Of a DNA stretch of 64,000 bases, positions 8,115-17,362 are shown piece after piece. Where the stretch lies: NCBI RefSeq assembly GCF_001639065.2, contig NZ_LQXO02000042.1, positions 1-64,000 on the forward strand, read 5' to 3'. The translations under genes were made by a program, and so were the position numbers. Every line of letters begins with the position of its first letter. The stretch's first letter is position 1. Source of the DNA: Vibrio barjaei (GTDB taxonomy: Bacteria; Pseudomonadota; Gammaproteobacteria; Enterobacterales; Vibrionaceae). The notes beneath the pieces were generated by a model, which saw only the letters and a list, made by a program, of their open reading frames with translations, had not been told where the DNA came from and did not search any database.

Positions 8115-10538
8115 TTATAGGGATGCTTGGAATTTAGAGTCTAGTTTCTCCATTAACACTTCGCGCTTGAAAGGTTTTGGTAAATAGTCATCCATACCAC
8201 TTTGATAGCATTTTTGAATGTCGTCATCGAGCACTGAGGCGGTTAGGGCAATAATATGAGTTTGCTTAAGATCATTCTCAGCTTCGAACTCGCGAATCGC
8301 TTTGGTCGCTTCAAAACCATCAAGCACAGGCATCATACAATCCATAAGTATAAGTCCAATACTCGAATAGTCACGTTGATAAACCTCAACTGCTTCTTGG
8401 CCGTTATTGGCGATAACAAAGTCGATGGATAGCTTCTTTAAATTTAAACTCACGATCTGTTGGTTTACTTTATTATCTTCAACAACCAGAATTCTAAAGG
8501 TTCTCTTAGGTTTTAGGTTGGTATCATTGCTGCTAGTCAATTCTGAAGGTGTTTTTGTCGTCTTAAGGTTGCGCAGGCTGTTAATCAATCTGTTACCAAA
8601 TAGTGGCGATGTTAAAAACGCAGAGACCTTTAAGTTATTGGTATCAGCAGCTTCTTTGTTATCGCGCAATAGGACGATATCATGCTCTTTGAATTGTGAT
8701 TGAACTGAGGAAAAGTCTACGTTGCTATCAAGAATAATGATCGTATCAGTGGTGAGTTGCAACGTGTTGATGTCTGATACAGCGGCTTGTGCGTACTTCA
8801 CACCGTAACGCTTTAGTTCCGAAATCAACAATGGATTTGGAGAGTCTGAGAAGTATTGAACACGTAGCGATGGCTCATCACTGACACTATGACTATCGCG
8901 GCTGAATTCGAGGTCAAAGTAGAAGTGACAGCCTTTCCCTTTGATTGAATCAAGATGAATGCTTCCGCCCATCATTTCCACCATCTTTGCGCAGATGGCC
9001 AAGCCTAAACCCGTTCCTCCATAGTCTTTCGAGGTATCGGCGTCTTCTTGTTTAAACTCTTCAAACACGTGTTTCTGCTTCTCTTCATCAATGCCTATCC
9101 CTGTGTCCTGTATGGAAAAACCAATGGTGACACTATTTTCTTTCTGCGCTCTCAACTGCAGAGAGAATGCAATGCTGCCTTTTTCAGTAAACTTGATTGC
9201 ATTGGAAGCTAAGTTCATTAATGTCTGGCGAACTTTTTGTTCGTCGGCTTTCACATAGTCGGGGATGTCTGCATCGATATCGATGAAAATATCGAGTTGC
9301 TTTTGTTGTGCTTTGGGGGCAATCAGTGCTGCGGTATCAAAGATCGTCTCTTTTATTGCTGTCGTGTGAGGACAAATCTCTAAATGACCAGATTCAATTT
9401 TTGAAAGATCGAGTATATCGTTAATTAGCATGAGCAGGGTCTGAGATGATGCGTTGATGGTCGTCAGATAATCTCTTTGGATTGCACTCAGCTTGGAGTC
9501 TCCGAGTATCTCAGTCATACCTAAAATACCATTAAGTGGTGTTCGAATCTCATGAGACATATTCGCTAAAAATGCGCTCTTAGCTCGATTGGCTTGTTTC
9601 TCGTGCTCTCGGGCATCAATCAGCTGTTTCTCTAATGAAGACGTTTGTCTTACAACATAGAGAAGGATGAGAATAATGGCAGTGATGAGCAAAATAGTGG
9701 CAAGGGATTGATGATTCTCATGCTTAACGATTTCGTTGTTTATCTGTTTTGGTAAGACATTAAATAAGGTGTTCAGTTTGCCTTCCAGCTTATGAATGGT
9801 GGCTCTGAGTTCACCAAGTTGTCCTTCTTGATAGGAGTAACCAAAATTCTCGTAGGCACTTTGCAGCGTATAAAACGCCAGTCGGAACTCTTGAAATTTA
9901 GACAGCAATTCGTACGAGGTGTACTGAGCACTTATTTCTGATTGCATTTGAACTAAGGTTCGTTCAATTCTTGGTAGGACAGTAGGCTCGAACTCTGCAA
10001 AGAACTGGTACATCAGGTCTTTGGTTGTAAGGGCAATATAATCAAGAGGTGTCGAATTAGCTTGAGTCAAGGCATATTCGAATGCGAGCGCCTTCTGCTT
10101 TAAATTATCAATAAGGCCAGTTTCATCCTCTGAACCATGAATAAGCAACACAATGTCAGCCATTAAGTAGAAGCGTTGAACATAGTCATCGACATAGGAT
10201 AGGGCCTGCTGTCCATTGTAATCTGTGTTTAGTCCGGAATTAATAATGGTTGCATTGATCGACCCTAGCTGCTCCAAAATGTTTTGATAATCCGCTTCCA
10301 TCTTCTCAAGATATATAGGGTCGACTCTATCAATAAAATCTTTTTCGTGGCGACGCATCATTAACATGTCGTTCGATGCGGTAAGAATACTCTTTTGCAG
10401 CGAAATCAATTGGCTTTTAGTGCTATCAACGGAATGCTGGGTATAGAAAAATAAGGCTAAGAAACTAAGAATGGCGCATGCGCCTAAAATGAGGGTATTT
10501 CGAATAGCCTGAGTGGGAGATAAGTTAGTGTTGCTCAT
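8115..10538 (-). CDS. Hybrid sensor histidine kinase with receiver domain
   Basis: An 807-residue membrane sensor. TM1 is near residues 13-33 and TM2 near 278-300. Between them is an all-helical periplasmic domain whose MMRRHEKDFIDRV stretch resembles the helical bimodular (HBM) sensor fold. There is no HAMP or PAS domain. The HisKA motif AFLANMSHEIRTPLNG has phospho-acceptor His329, followed by an ATPase domain (N box NLASNAIKFTEKG, DTGIGI, GGTGLGL). A region of about 100 residues then looks like a receiver that has lost its Asp, and a true receiver (ILVVEDNKVNQQ, LILMDCMMPVLDG, PKPF) ends the protein. There is no Hpt domain, so an external phosphotransfer protein is implied. The start is the ATG after AAGGAT. 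The ligand is unknown. Confidence 0.9.
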   Translation of the reverse strand: MSNTNLSPTQAIRNTLILGACAILSFLALFFYTQHSVDSTKSQLISLQKSILTASNDMLMMRRHEKDFIDRVDPIYLEKMEADYQNILEQLGSINATIINSGLNTDYNGQQALSYVDDYVQRFYLMADIVLLIHGSEDETGLIDNLKQKALAFEYALTQANSTPLDYIALTTKDLMYQFFAEFEPTVLPRIERTLVQMQSEISAQYTSYELLSKFQEFRLAFYTLQSAYENFGYSYQEGQLGELRATIHKLEGKLNTLFNVLPKQINNEIVKHENHQSLATILLITAIILILLYVVRQTSSLEKQLIDAREHEKQANRAKSAFLANMSHEIRTPLNGILGMTEILGDSKLSAIQRDYLTTINASSQTLLMLINDILDLSKIESGHLEICPHTTAIKETIFDTAALIAPKAQQKQLDIFIDIDADIPDYVKADEQKVRQTLMNLASNAIKFTEKGSIAFSLQLRAQKENSVTIGFSIQDTGIGIDEEKQKHVFEEFKQEDADTSKDYGGTGLGLAICAKMVEMMGGSIHLDSIKGKGCHFYFDLEFSRDSHSVSDEPSLRVQYFSDSPNPLLISELKRYGVKYAQAAVSDINTLQLTTDTIIILDSNVDFSSVQSQFKEHDIVLLRDNKEAADTNNLKVSAFLTSPLFGNRLINSLRNLKTTKTPSELTSSNDTNLKPKRTFRILVVEDNKVNQQIVSLNLKKLSIDFVIANNGQEAVEVYQRDYSSIGLILMDCMMPVLDGFEATKAIREFEAENDLKQTHIIALTASVLDDDIQKCYQSGMDDYLPKPFKREVLMEKLDSKFQASL

Positions 10539-10942
10539 CAATCCATATCCTTATGGTGCGACGTTTTTGCACGAAGCAGTGTAACTCAAAACGAGTAGTA
10601 ACAAAAATGAAACAAAAGATGGAGTTAGTTCTCACTCGCTTAAATTTGGTCGATCAGAGTAAATGCTTTGTAGCAACATGTATTTTTGTGTATGCATGAG
10701 GCGATGGTATCGGGTTGAGGAATAAGATTTCATTAGTGCAAAGATGGTTGAATATATTATATAGCAGTGTTTTAGTTTTGTATGAAATAAAATAGACAGG
10801 AGATTATTCTGTTTATTTTATTGATGAGTGATTGCTCGATAAAATGACGATTACTTGTCTGTATTGACAATGATTTCGTGATGAAAATTTCCCACCCAAA
10901 TCTGTGGCATGATGGGGAAAACCGCAACACTTAAGGGAATCC
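10539..10942. other. Divergent intergenic region before the Tricorn-type protease
   Basis: AT-rich, 404 bases, carrying promoters for the kinase (minus) and the protease (plus). It contains one striking long inverted repeat (10786-10822, listed separately). No convincing small ORF with a ribosome-binding site was found. Confidence 0.5.
10786..10822. repeat. 14-bp near-perfect inverted repeat
   Basis: AATAAAATAGACAG and CTGTTTATTTTATT are complementary at 13 of 14 positions (the odd one can form G-U in RNA) around a 9-base loop GAGATTATT. It lies about 120 bp before the protease gene. It could be an operator or an RNA hairpin. It lacks the GC-rich stem plus T tract of a normal terminator. Confidence 0.6.
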
Positions 10943-13900
10943 ATGAAATTTTCACATTTAGCCCGAGTGGGCTTTATTCTTTTCTCGGCTAGCCATGCTT
11001 CTTTGCTTCTTGCACAAACATCAGATGGTTCATCATGGTATCGAGATATTGCTATTTCTCCGAACGGTGAGCAGATTGCATTTACTTACAGTGGCCAAGT
11101 CTGGGTAGCTAACGCAAAAGGTGGCGATGCGATTCCGCTTACAAGTGAGACGGTTTATAGCTCAAATCCTGTATGGTCTCCTGATGGACAGTCGTTAGCA
11201 TACCAATCTAACCAGTATGGTCGGGGAGATGTGTTTGTCTTGAACATGAACACTCATAAATCTCAACGGTTAACTTTCCACGGTAGCGAGGATATCCCAT
11301 ATTCCTTTAGCGCCGATGGAAGCCAGGTCTTGTTTCAATCTTTTAGGATTGGTAATGGTGATAGCGAATTAAATAACGGATTTTTTGGCCGTTCATACAG
11401 ACTCTACACGGTTCCTGCAAAGGGTGGTAGAGAACAGGTCTTGTTAGAAAACTCAGTGAGCAGTTATTCGGTCTCTCATGATGGTAGTCAGGCTTTGTAT
11501 ACCGATTTGCCTTCGTATACCGAACAACAATGGCGCAAAGGCGCTCAATCAGATGCAGCAAGAGATATCTGGAAATATGACGCTAAAACTCACCAACACA
11601 CACAACTAACAACGTTTAGAGGTGAAGACCGAAACGCAGTTTGGTCTGAGGACGACCAGTCCATGTATTTCTTATCTGAACGGTCTGGTAGTTTTAACGT
11701 TTGGAAGCAATCTTTGACTGAGCCTGAAGGTGATGCTGTTGCCGTAACTCATCATCAAAAATTGCCCGTTAGGTTTTTATCGATTAGCACCCAAGGTGAT
11801 TTAGCTTACGGGTTTGACGGCGGTGTTTGGCTGAAGAAGAAAGGCGATAAGGCAGCGCATGAAGTTGACATTAAGATACGTAAAGCGCGCAGTGATAGCA
11901 GTACTAGCAATGTGAACTTGGCTTATGAGATTACTGAACTAGCGGTATCACCAATAGCTCCAGAAGTCGCCGTTGTGGCTCGAGGGGAGGTGTTTGTTAT
12001 TTCTACGTTGACCGGTGAGGCACGTCGATTGACGAATACCCCACAAGCGGAAAGAGACATTTCGTTCTCTAGTGACGGAATGACGTTACTTTATGGCTCT
12101 GAGCGAGCAGGGAATTGGGATTTATTTGCAAGTCATATAGGCGATCAAGATAAGAGCTTTCTTACGGCAAGTCAGATAACAGAACAGCAACTCACGGATA
12201 CGCCGGTCGATGAGACCCAACCTGTGTTGTCTCATGATGACACACGCATTGCATACAGAGAATCAAGAAATACGTTAAAAGTAATGACTATTGAAGATGG
12301 CGCCAAAACGACACTTCTTAATAGCCAATCCATGTACTCCTATGAAGACTCTGATTGGCGTTATCAGTGGTCGCCGGATGATCAGTATATTGTATCTCGT
12401 GATGGTAGTACGTTAAGTGCCAATAATATTGTTCTGCTTGATAGCAAAGGCGAGAACAAACCCATCACATTGAGCTACAGCGGATTTGTTCAATCTGCGC
12501 CAAAGTTCTCTGATGATGGTCAGGTTGTTTACTGGACATCAGACAAAGACGGGCTGACAGAACTGGATGGCAGTACCGTAAATGGTGACGTATATGCGGT
12601 CACTCTAAATAAAAAGACAGAAGCGAATTTGGGCCTATCTCAAGACCAAGCGTGGTTAGCTGAGCAAGAAGAACACGCTGCTGCTCCAAACCATAAAACT
12701 CTGATTGATGTCAACGGCCTTCAAGATAGAATCCAACGCTTAACGCCTTATTCTATGTCAGTTTTGGCGAGTTACCTTTCTCCCGACAACACTGAAATGG
12801 TTGTTGCCAATCAACGAGGCGATGATATCGAATTTGTGCACCTGAACCTTTTAACAGGGGATCATGAAGTGATGTTCACACGCTCCGCGGACGACATCCA
12901 AGCCATGACGGTAACGCCCGATAGAACGATGCTGATGCTGATTGGTCATGGACAACTAGAGAAAATTGATTTGGCTAATGGTGATAGTGATGACATTCAT
13001 TTTAGCTTGAATGCAGAATATGACTTTGCGAAAGAAACACAGTATATCTTTGACCATGTATGGCGCTTGACCAAAACCAAATTCTACGACAAGAATTTAC
13101 ATGGAGTCGACTGGGATTGGTATAGACAAGCGTATGCAAAACATTTAGGAAGCATACATAATTATACTGACTTTGCTCAATTGTTAAGTGAGTTGGCAGG
13201 TGAGTTGAATGCCTCACACACTGGTTCTACGTATAGAATGCATCCTGGTAGTTGGGAGTCGCCAGCATCACTTGGCATTATTTACGATGATAAATATCAA
13301 GGGAAAGGAGCAAGAGTTCGTAGCGTGTTACTAGGAGGGCCAGCAGATCTACCGAATAACCCGATTAAAGCAGGTAGCGTTATTTACTCGGTCAACGGCG
13401 CAGATGTTCAACCCGGTCAGGATATTTATCCATTGCTTAATAACCTGGAAGGTAAAGTAACTCGACTATCTGTTCTTACTCCTGGGAATAAGAAAACGAT
13501 ATCCGTAGCCGTTAAGCCGGTCTCGTTGTCTGACGAAGCGAAACTCTCGTATAAACGTTGGGTAACGGAGCGTGAAGTACTTACCAATAAGCTATCAAAT
13601 GGGCGTCTGGGTTATATTCATATCCCTGAAATGGGTAACGACTCATACCGTCAACTGGTCAACAAATTGTTCGGTCGATATCGAGATAAAGAAGCGGTAG
13701 TTATTGACGTCCGATACAATGTCGGAGGGAACTTACACGATCAAATAATGAATCTATTATCTGGTGTAAGACACAGTTCTGCGGTTTCGAGAGATGGCTA
13801 TTCAGCAGGCTCTTTTCCACTTCGACGTTGGGCAAAACCTAGTATTATGTTAGCGAATGCATCGAGTTACTCAGATGGTTCAGTTGTACCTTACTTTTAT

Positions 13901-14158
13901 CAGAAAGAGGGAATTGGAAAACTAGTGGGTGAACGCGTACCAGGAACAGGAACTTACGTGCTTTGGGAAACTCAACAAGAACCATTGTTAGAATATGGAG
14001 TGCCTCAACTCGGTTTCAAAAATGATCAGGGTAAGTGGTTCGAGAACAATGAGGTGAAGCCTAATATCTTGGTTTATAACTCACCTGACGACGTCGCTTC
14101 TGACAGAGACCGCCAACTAAGCGTTGCTATTAAGGAGTTGCTGGCGAAGCTGAACTAA
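10943..14158 (+). CDS. Exported Tricorn-type S41 protease with beta-propeller domains
   Basis: A 1071-residue protein of the Tricorn/S41 peptidase family. An N-terminal signal peptide (cleavage near residue 24 after LLAQ) implies periplasmic or secreted location, unlike cytosolic archaeal Tricorn. WD40/PD40-like propeller repeats (ISPNGEQIAF, SPDGQSLAY, SSDGMTLLYGSERAGNWDLF, TPDRTMLML) fill residues 35-690. They are followed by a helical C1-like region, a PDZ-like domain (about 760-850) and the S41 core (GRLGYIHIPEMG, VVIDVRYNVGGN, then SSYSDGSVVPYF with nucleophile Ser977). The role would be degrading oligopeptides that enter through the propeller. The ATG follows AAGGGAA. It is monocistronic, with a strong terminator behind it. 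Confidence 0.9.
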   Translation: MKFSHLARVGFILFSASHASLLLAQTSDGSSWYRDIAISPNGEQIAFTYSGQVWVANAKGGDAIPLTSETVYSSNPVWSPDGQSLAYQSNQYGRGDVFVLNMNTHKSQRLTFHGSEDIPYSFSADGSQVLFQSFRIGNGDSELNNGFFGRSYRLYTVPAKGGREQVLLENSVSSYSVSHDGSQALYTDLPSYTEQQWRKGAQSDAARDIWKYDAKTHQHTQLTTFRGEDRNAVWSEDDQSMYFLSERSGSFNVWKQSLTEPEGDAVAVTHHQKLPVRFLSISTQGDLAYGFDGGVWLKKKGDKAAHEVDIKIRKARSDSSTSNVNLAYEITELAVSPIAPEVAVVARGEVFVISTLTGEARRLTNTPQAERDISFSSDGMTLLYGSERAGNWDLFASHIGDQDKSFLTASQITEQQLTDTPVDETQPVLSHDDTRIAYRESRNTLKVMTIEDGAKTTLLNSQSMYSYEDSDWRYQWSPDDQYIVSRDGSTLSANNIVLLDSKGENKPITLSYSGFVQSAPKFSDDGQVVYWTSDKDGLTELDGSTVNGDVYAVTLNKKTEANLGLSQDQAWLAEQEEHAAAPNHKTLIDVNGLQDRIQRLTPYSMSVLASYLSPDNTEMVVANQRGDDIEFVHLNLLTGDHEVMFTRSADDIQAMTVTPDRTMLMLIGHGQLEKIDLANGDSDDIHFSLNAEYDFAKETQYIFDHVWRLTKTKFYDKNLHGVDWDWYRQAYAKHLGSIHNYTDFAQLLSELAGELNASHTGSTYRMHPGSWESPASLGIIYDDKYQGKGARVRSVLLGGPADLPNNPIKAGSVIYSVNGADVQPGQDIYPLLNNLEGKVTRLSVLTPGNKKTISVAVKPVSLSDEAKLSYKRWVTEREVLTNKLSNGRLGYIHIPEMGNDSYRQLVNKLFGRYRDKEAVVIDVRYNVGGNLHDQIMNLLSGVRHSSAVSRDGYSAGSFPLRRWAKPSIMLANASSYSDGSVVPYFYQKEGIGKLVGERVPGTGTYVLWETQQEPLLEYGVPQLGFKNDQGKWFENNEVKPNILVYNSPDDVASDRDRQLSVAIKELLAKLN

Positions 14159-14189
14159 GATAGGCAGTTACGTATAAGTGCGTAGTTTG

Positions 14190-14225
14190 AAGGCCCTTGG
14201 ACTTTGAGTTCAGGGGCCTTTTCAC
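14190..14225 (+). terminator. Terminator of the Tricorn-type protease gene
   Basis: A 14-bp stem (AAGGCCCTTGGACT with AGTTCAGGGGCCTT, two G-U pairs) and a TTG loop, followed by a short T tract. Confidence 0.88.
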
Positions 14226-14867
14226 TGGAAGGAGGAAAAACACGCTCTCGTATAAGGCATTGATGTTAAAGCGCTGTGAGACTTTGTGAAAAAGATCACG
14301 TCTTTCATGAAAAGCACCAAAATAATGTGTATTGCATCAGTATGGTGCTGTGAGTATATATAACTATATCCGGCGATTTGCATTGGATGATATTTAAGCT
14401 TTAGCTCTAAATAAATATCTCATATCTTTCAGTGATCTATATTATTCAATCTAAGAATAATGTGCTAGGAACGATGAATTGTAATTGAATGTTATATATA
14501 GATACTAATCATTAATTTGGTGCATGGCTGGTGTCTATTAATACGACCATAAATTAAAAGTTACTGTTATTTAAGGGTTTGATGGGAGAGTGGATATGGA
14601 TTTTACTTTAAGGGTAAGTAGGGAATAAAATGTAATTTAGTGATTTCATGATTGTGATCAGTATCTAAGTACTACGCCGTATAAAAATTAAAGGGTGATT
14701 AAATATTAAGATTTCATTAATTTAATATCCATAAGTCAAAGCGTAATAAAAGCTCATTAATATAAATAATCAAGTTAGCCATCATAATAAATGCGCAAAT
14801 TAGGACGTCAGAATTTAGTTTGTTTACATCAATAGCTAAATGCTAGTTGCTAGGAATGGAGTCATTA
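14226..14867. other. Long AT-rich leader region upstream of phaB
   Basis: About 640 bases without a convincing gene, unusually long for this window. It holds a CRP-like site at 14285-14300, a 7-bp inverted repeat pair AGCACCA/TGGTGCT (14313-14348 region), and an AT-rich imperfect palindrome near 14698-14730. The phaB promoter must be here, but I cannot place it with confidence. Confidence 0.5.
14285..14300. promoter_or_regulatory. CRP-like binding site
   Basis: TGTGA-AAAAGA-TCACG matches the TGTGA-N6-TCACA consensus at 9 of 10 positions. It lies 570 bp before phaB, so its target is uncertain; it may serve an unseen transcript or a distal phaB promoter. Confidence 0.45.
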
Positions 14868-15608
14868 ATGAAGAAGCTCGCAATAATCACCGGTTCAAAA
14901 GGCGGAATTGGTTCCGCAATATCATCTGCAATTGTCGATAAAGGATATCGTCTGATTGCTACCTATAATACAGGTAACTACTCATGCGCAAAGGAATGGT
15001 TCGACAGCAAAGGTTTCACAGAAGACCAAGTAAGGTTGTTTGAACTGGATGTTACGAATACTGAGGAGTGTAAAGAAAAGCTAAATCAACTGCAGCAAGA
15101 AGAAGGGACATTTGATCTGGTCGTAAACAACGCCGGTATCACCAGAGACGGCCAGTTTAAGAAAATGAAAGCTGAAGCATGGTTTGATGTCATCAACACT
15201 AATTTGAATAGTGTTTATAACGTGACGCAGCCTCTTTTCGCGGCTATGTGTGAAAAAGGTAATGGCCGTGTCATCAATATCTCATCGGTAAATGGTCAAA
15301 AAGGCCAGTTTGGCCAAGCGAATTACGCTGCAGCTAAAGCTGGGATGATCGGCTTTACCAAAGCGCTTGCTTCAGAAGGTGCTAGATCTGGAGTTACAGC
15401 AAATGTTGTTGCCCCTGGTTATACAGGCACGCCTATGGTTGAGGCGATGCGTGAAGACGTTCTCGATTCCATTAAAAGCACCATTCCACTGAAACGCTTA
15501 GCGAAACCAGAAGAAATCGCCGCCACGGTAGCATTTTTGGCAAGCGAAGATGCCGCTTACATCACAGGTGAAACGGTTGCCATCAATGGTGGCCTATACA
15601 TGGCGTAA
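14868..15608 (+). CDS. phaB: Acetoacetyl-CoA reductase (NADPH, SDR family)
   Basis: A 246-residue short-chain dehydrogenase that reduces acetoacetyl-CoA to (R)-3-hydroxybutyryl-CoA, the second step of polyhydroxybutyrate synthesis. The Rossmann motif is TGSKGGIG at residues 8-15. NNAG, the catalytic Ser in ISSVNG, and YAAAK (Tyr/Lys pair) are all present, and the end AAYITGETVAINGGLYMA is typical of PhaB. The start at 14868 follows GGAG at a good distance and gives the usual PhaB N-terminus; an in-frame ATG at 14847 lacks a site. It is the first gene of phaB-phaA-phaP-phaC, with 15 bp to phaA. Confidence 0.95.
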   Translation: MKKLAIITGSKGGIGSAISSAIVDKGYRLIATYNTGNYSCAKEWFDSKGFTEDQVRLFELDVTNTEECKEKLNQLQQEEGTFDLVVNNAGITRDGQFKKMKAEAWFDVINTNLNSVYNVTQPLFAAMCEKGNGRVINISSVNGQKGQFGQANYAAAKAGMIGFTKALASEGARSGVTANVVAPGYTGTPMVEAMREDVLDSIKSTIPLKRLAKPEEIAATVAFLASEDAAYITGETVAINGGLYMA

Positions 15609-15623
15609 TCAAGGGAATACATA

Positions 15624-16835
15624 ATGGAAAAAGTTTTTATTGTTGCAGCAAAGCGTTCAGCAATTGGTAGTTTTGGTGGCAGCTTACAAAACCTTACTGC
15701 TGGAAAACTTGCATCGGAAGTGATTACTGGTGCGGTCGACGCCTGCGGTATAAGCGTTAACGACATTGATGAAGTAATTGTCGGTAACGTTGTAAGTGCA
15801 AATCAAGGTATGGGAGTAGGACGACAAGCTTCTATCTATGCAGGTATTCCAGCGGAAGTTCCCGCTTATACGCTAAACATGGTATGTGGCAGCGGAATGA
15901 AAACGCTAATGGACGCCGCATCACATATCAAATCAGGCGAGGCAGAAGTTGTTGTTGCTGCTGGTGTTGAGATTATGTCGCAAATCCCTTTTGCTATGCC
16001 AGCATCGGCACGCTCCGGCCACAAAATGGGTGATATTACTGCAAAGGACCTTCTCGTTTCAGATGGACTTACCGATATCTTTAATGCTTACCACATGGGG
16101 GTGACAGCAGAGAATATTGCTAAGGAAGTCGATATTTCTCGCGACGACCAAGATGCGTATGCCCTACTAAGTCAGCAAAAAGCGGCAGCAGCCATTGAAG
16201 CAGGGAAGTTTAAACAAGAAATTCAACCTATTGAGGTGAAAATTAGACGTCAAAGCGTCGAGTTTTCGACCGATGAATACCCCAAAATAGATGCGACTAT
16301 GCAAGGCTTATCTAAGTTAAGGCCTGCGTTTGATAGAGAAGGTACAGTGACGGCGGGTAATGCGTCAGGCATTAACGATGGCGCTAGCGCTTTGGTTGTT
16401 GCTTCCGAGTCGGCGGTTGAACGCCTAGGATTGACGCCACTTTGCGAAGTCGTTACCTGCGCTCAAACCGGCATTGACCCCAAAGTAATGGGACTTGGAC
16501 CAGTTCAAGCGGTGACTAAAGTGCTTAGTAACGCTGAGTTAACCGTAGAAGATGTTGATGTGTTTGAGCTTAACGAAGCGTTTGCAGCACAAGCATTAGG
16601 CGTTATACGCAACCTAGCGTCGCAGCATGGTGTGTCTGCGGAGTCCATTTTGCAAAGAGCCAATCCAAATGGCGGTGCTATTGCACTAGGGCATCCATTA
16701 GGAGCATCTGGTAATAGAATCATTGTCACTCTTATTCATGAAATGTTGCGTGAACAAAAAAATATCGGCGTTGCATCTTTATGTGTGGGTGGTGGTATGG
16801 GGACGGCAGTACTTTTGAAAAACTGCCAGTCTTAA
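15624..16835 (+). CDS. phaA: Acetyl-CoA acetyltransferase (beta-ketothiolase)
   Basis: A 403-residue thiolase that condenses two acetyl-CoA into acetoacetyl-CoA for polyhydroxybutyrate synthesis. The acylated nucleophile is Cys88 in NMVCGSGMK. The His of NPNGGAIALGHPLGASG and the second Cys of SLCVGGGMG complete the catalytic set. Length and motifs match biosynthetic thiolases (about 393 residues). The ATG follows AAGGGAA, directly behind phaB. A gap of 100 bp separates it from phaP, so phaP may have additional transcription of its own. Confidence 0.95.
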   Translation: MEKVFIVAAKRSAIGSFGGSLQNLTAGKLASEVITGAVDACGISVNDIDEVIVGNVVSANQGMGVGRQASIYAGIPAEVPAYTLNMVCGSGMKTLMDAASHIKSGEAEVVVAAGVEIMSQIPFAMPASARSGHKMGDITAKDLLVSDGLTDIFNAYHMGVTAENIAKEVDISRDDQDAYALLSQQKAAAAIEAGKFKQEIQPIEVKIRRQSVEFSTDEYPKIDATMQGLSKLRPAFDREGTVTAGNASGINDGASALVVASESAVERLGLTPLCEVVTCAQTGIDPKVMGLGPVQAVTKVLSNAELTVEDVDVFELNEAFAAQALGVIRNLASQHGVSAESILQRANPNGGAIALGHPLGASGNRIIVTLIHEMLREQKNIGVASLCVGGGMGTAVLLKNCQS

Positions 16836-16935
16836 AAGTTTTAATTGTTAATAGCTCAATACAGTGTTGTCGGATTCCCAAATATTAATGGGATAGTTAT
16901 ATAAAATTGGAATATATTTCCTAGGAGAAATAATC

Positions 16936-17283
16936 ATGTACACGGATATCTTTAAAGTTTTCAATGAACAGTCTGAAAAAACGTTTGAACCATATGCAAA
17001 GTTCAACAAACTGATGACGAAAAATGTAGAGACTCTAACTGAATTACAACTTAATGCCATGCGTTCGTACAGTGAGCTGGGCTTAAGTCAAATAAAAGCG
17101 GCATCTGAAATTAAAGACGTATCATCATTAGCGATGTTTAATAGCCAACAACTTAATACACTGTCTCGTTTATCACAGCAAATGATGGATGACAGCAATA
17201 AGCTTCAACAAGTTGCGAAAGAATTCAAAGAAGATATTGAAGCTCTAACAACTGAGACAGTAAAAGCTAACACACCAGCTTAA
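16936..17283 (+). CDS. phaP: Phasin, PHB granule-associated protein
   Basis: A 115-residue, all-helical, amphipathic protein of the phasin family that coats PHB granules. It opens with MYTDIFKVFNEQSEKTFEPYAKFNKL and continues with long helices rich in Glu, Lys, Gln and Leu without Cys or a membrane segment, as expected for phasins. AGGAG lies 8 bases before the ATG. It sits between phaA and phaC and is followed directly by a strong terminator hairpin. That arrangement would make phasin transcripts more abundant than phaC transcripts, matching the need for large amounts of coat protein. Confidence 0.9.
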   Translation: MYTDIFKVFNEQSEKTFEPYAKFNKLMTKNVETLTELQLNAMRSYSELGLSQIKAASEIKDVSSLAMFNSQQLNTLSRLSQQMMDDSNKLQQVAKEFKEDIEALTTETVKANTPA

Positions 17284-17302
17284 TGATTAAGCTTTGTTAT
17301 TA

Positions 17303-17337
17303 GGGTTGCGGGGACACTCGTTCCCGCAACCTTTTTT
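17303..17337 (+). terminator. Internal terminator/attenuator between phaP and phaC
   Basis: A GGTTGCGGG / CCCGCAACC perfect 9-bp stem followed by TTTTTT. It lies inside the pha cluster, 26 bp before phaC, so phaC expression depends on read-through or on a promoter within this short gap. Confidence 0.85.
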
Positions 17338-17362
17338 GTTTTCCAAGAAAAGGGTTTTAACT

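Noticed and set aside
10819..10845. LuxR/HapR-type quorum-sensing site upstream of the Tricorn-type gene (TTATTGA...TCGATAA)
   Set aside because: The arms are too far apart for the 20-22 bp quorum-sensing consensus and one arm has a mismatch.
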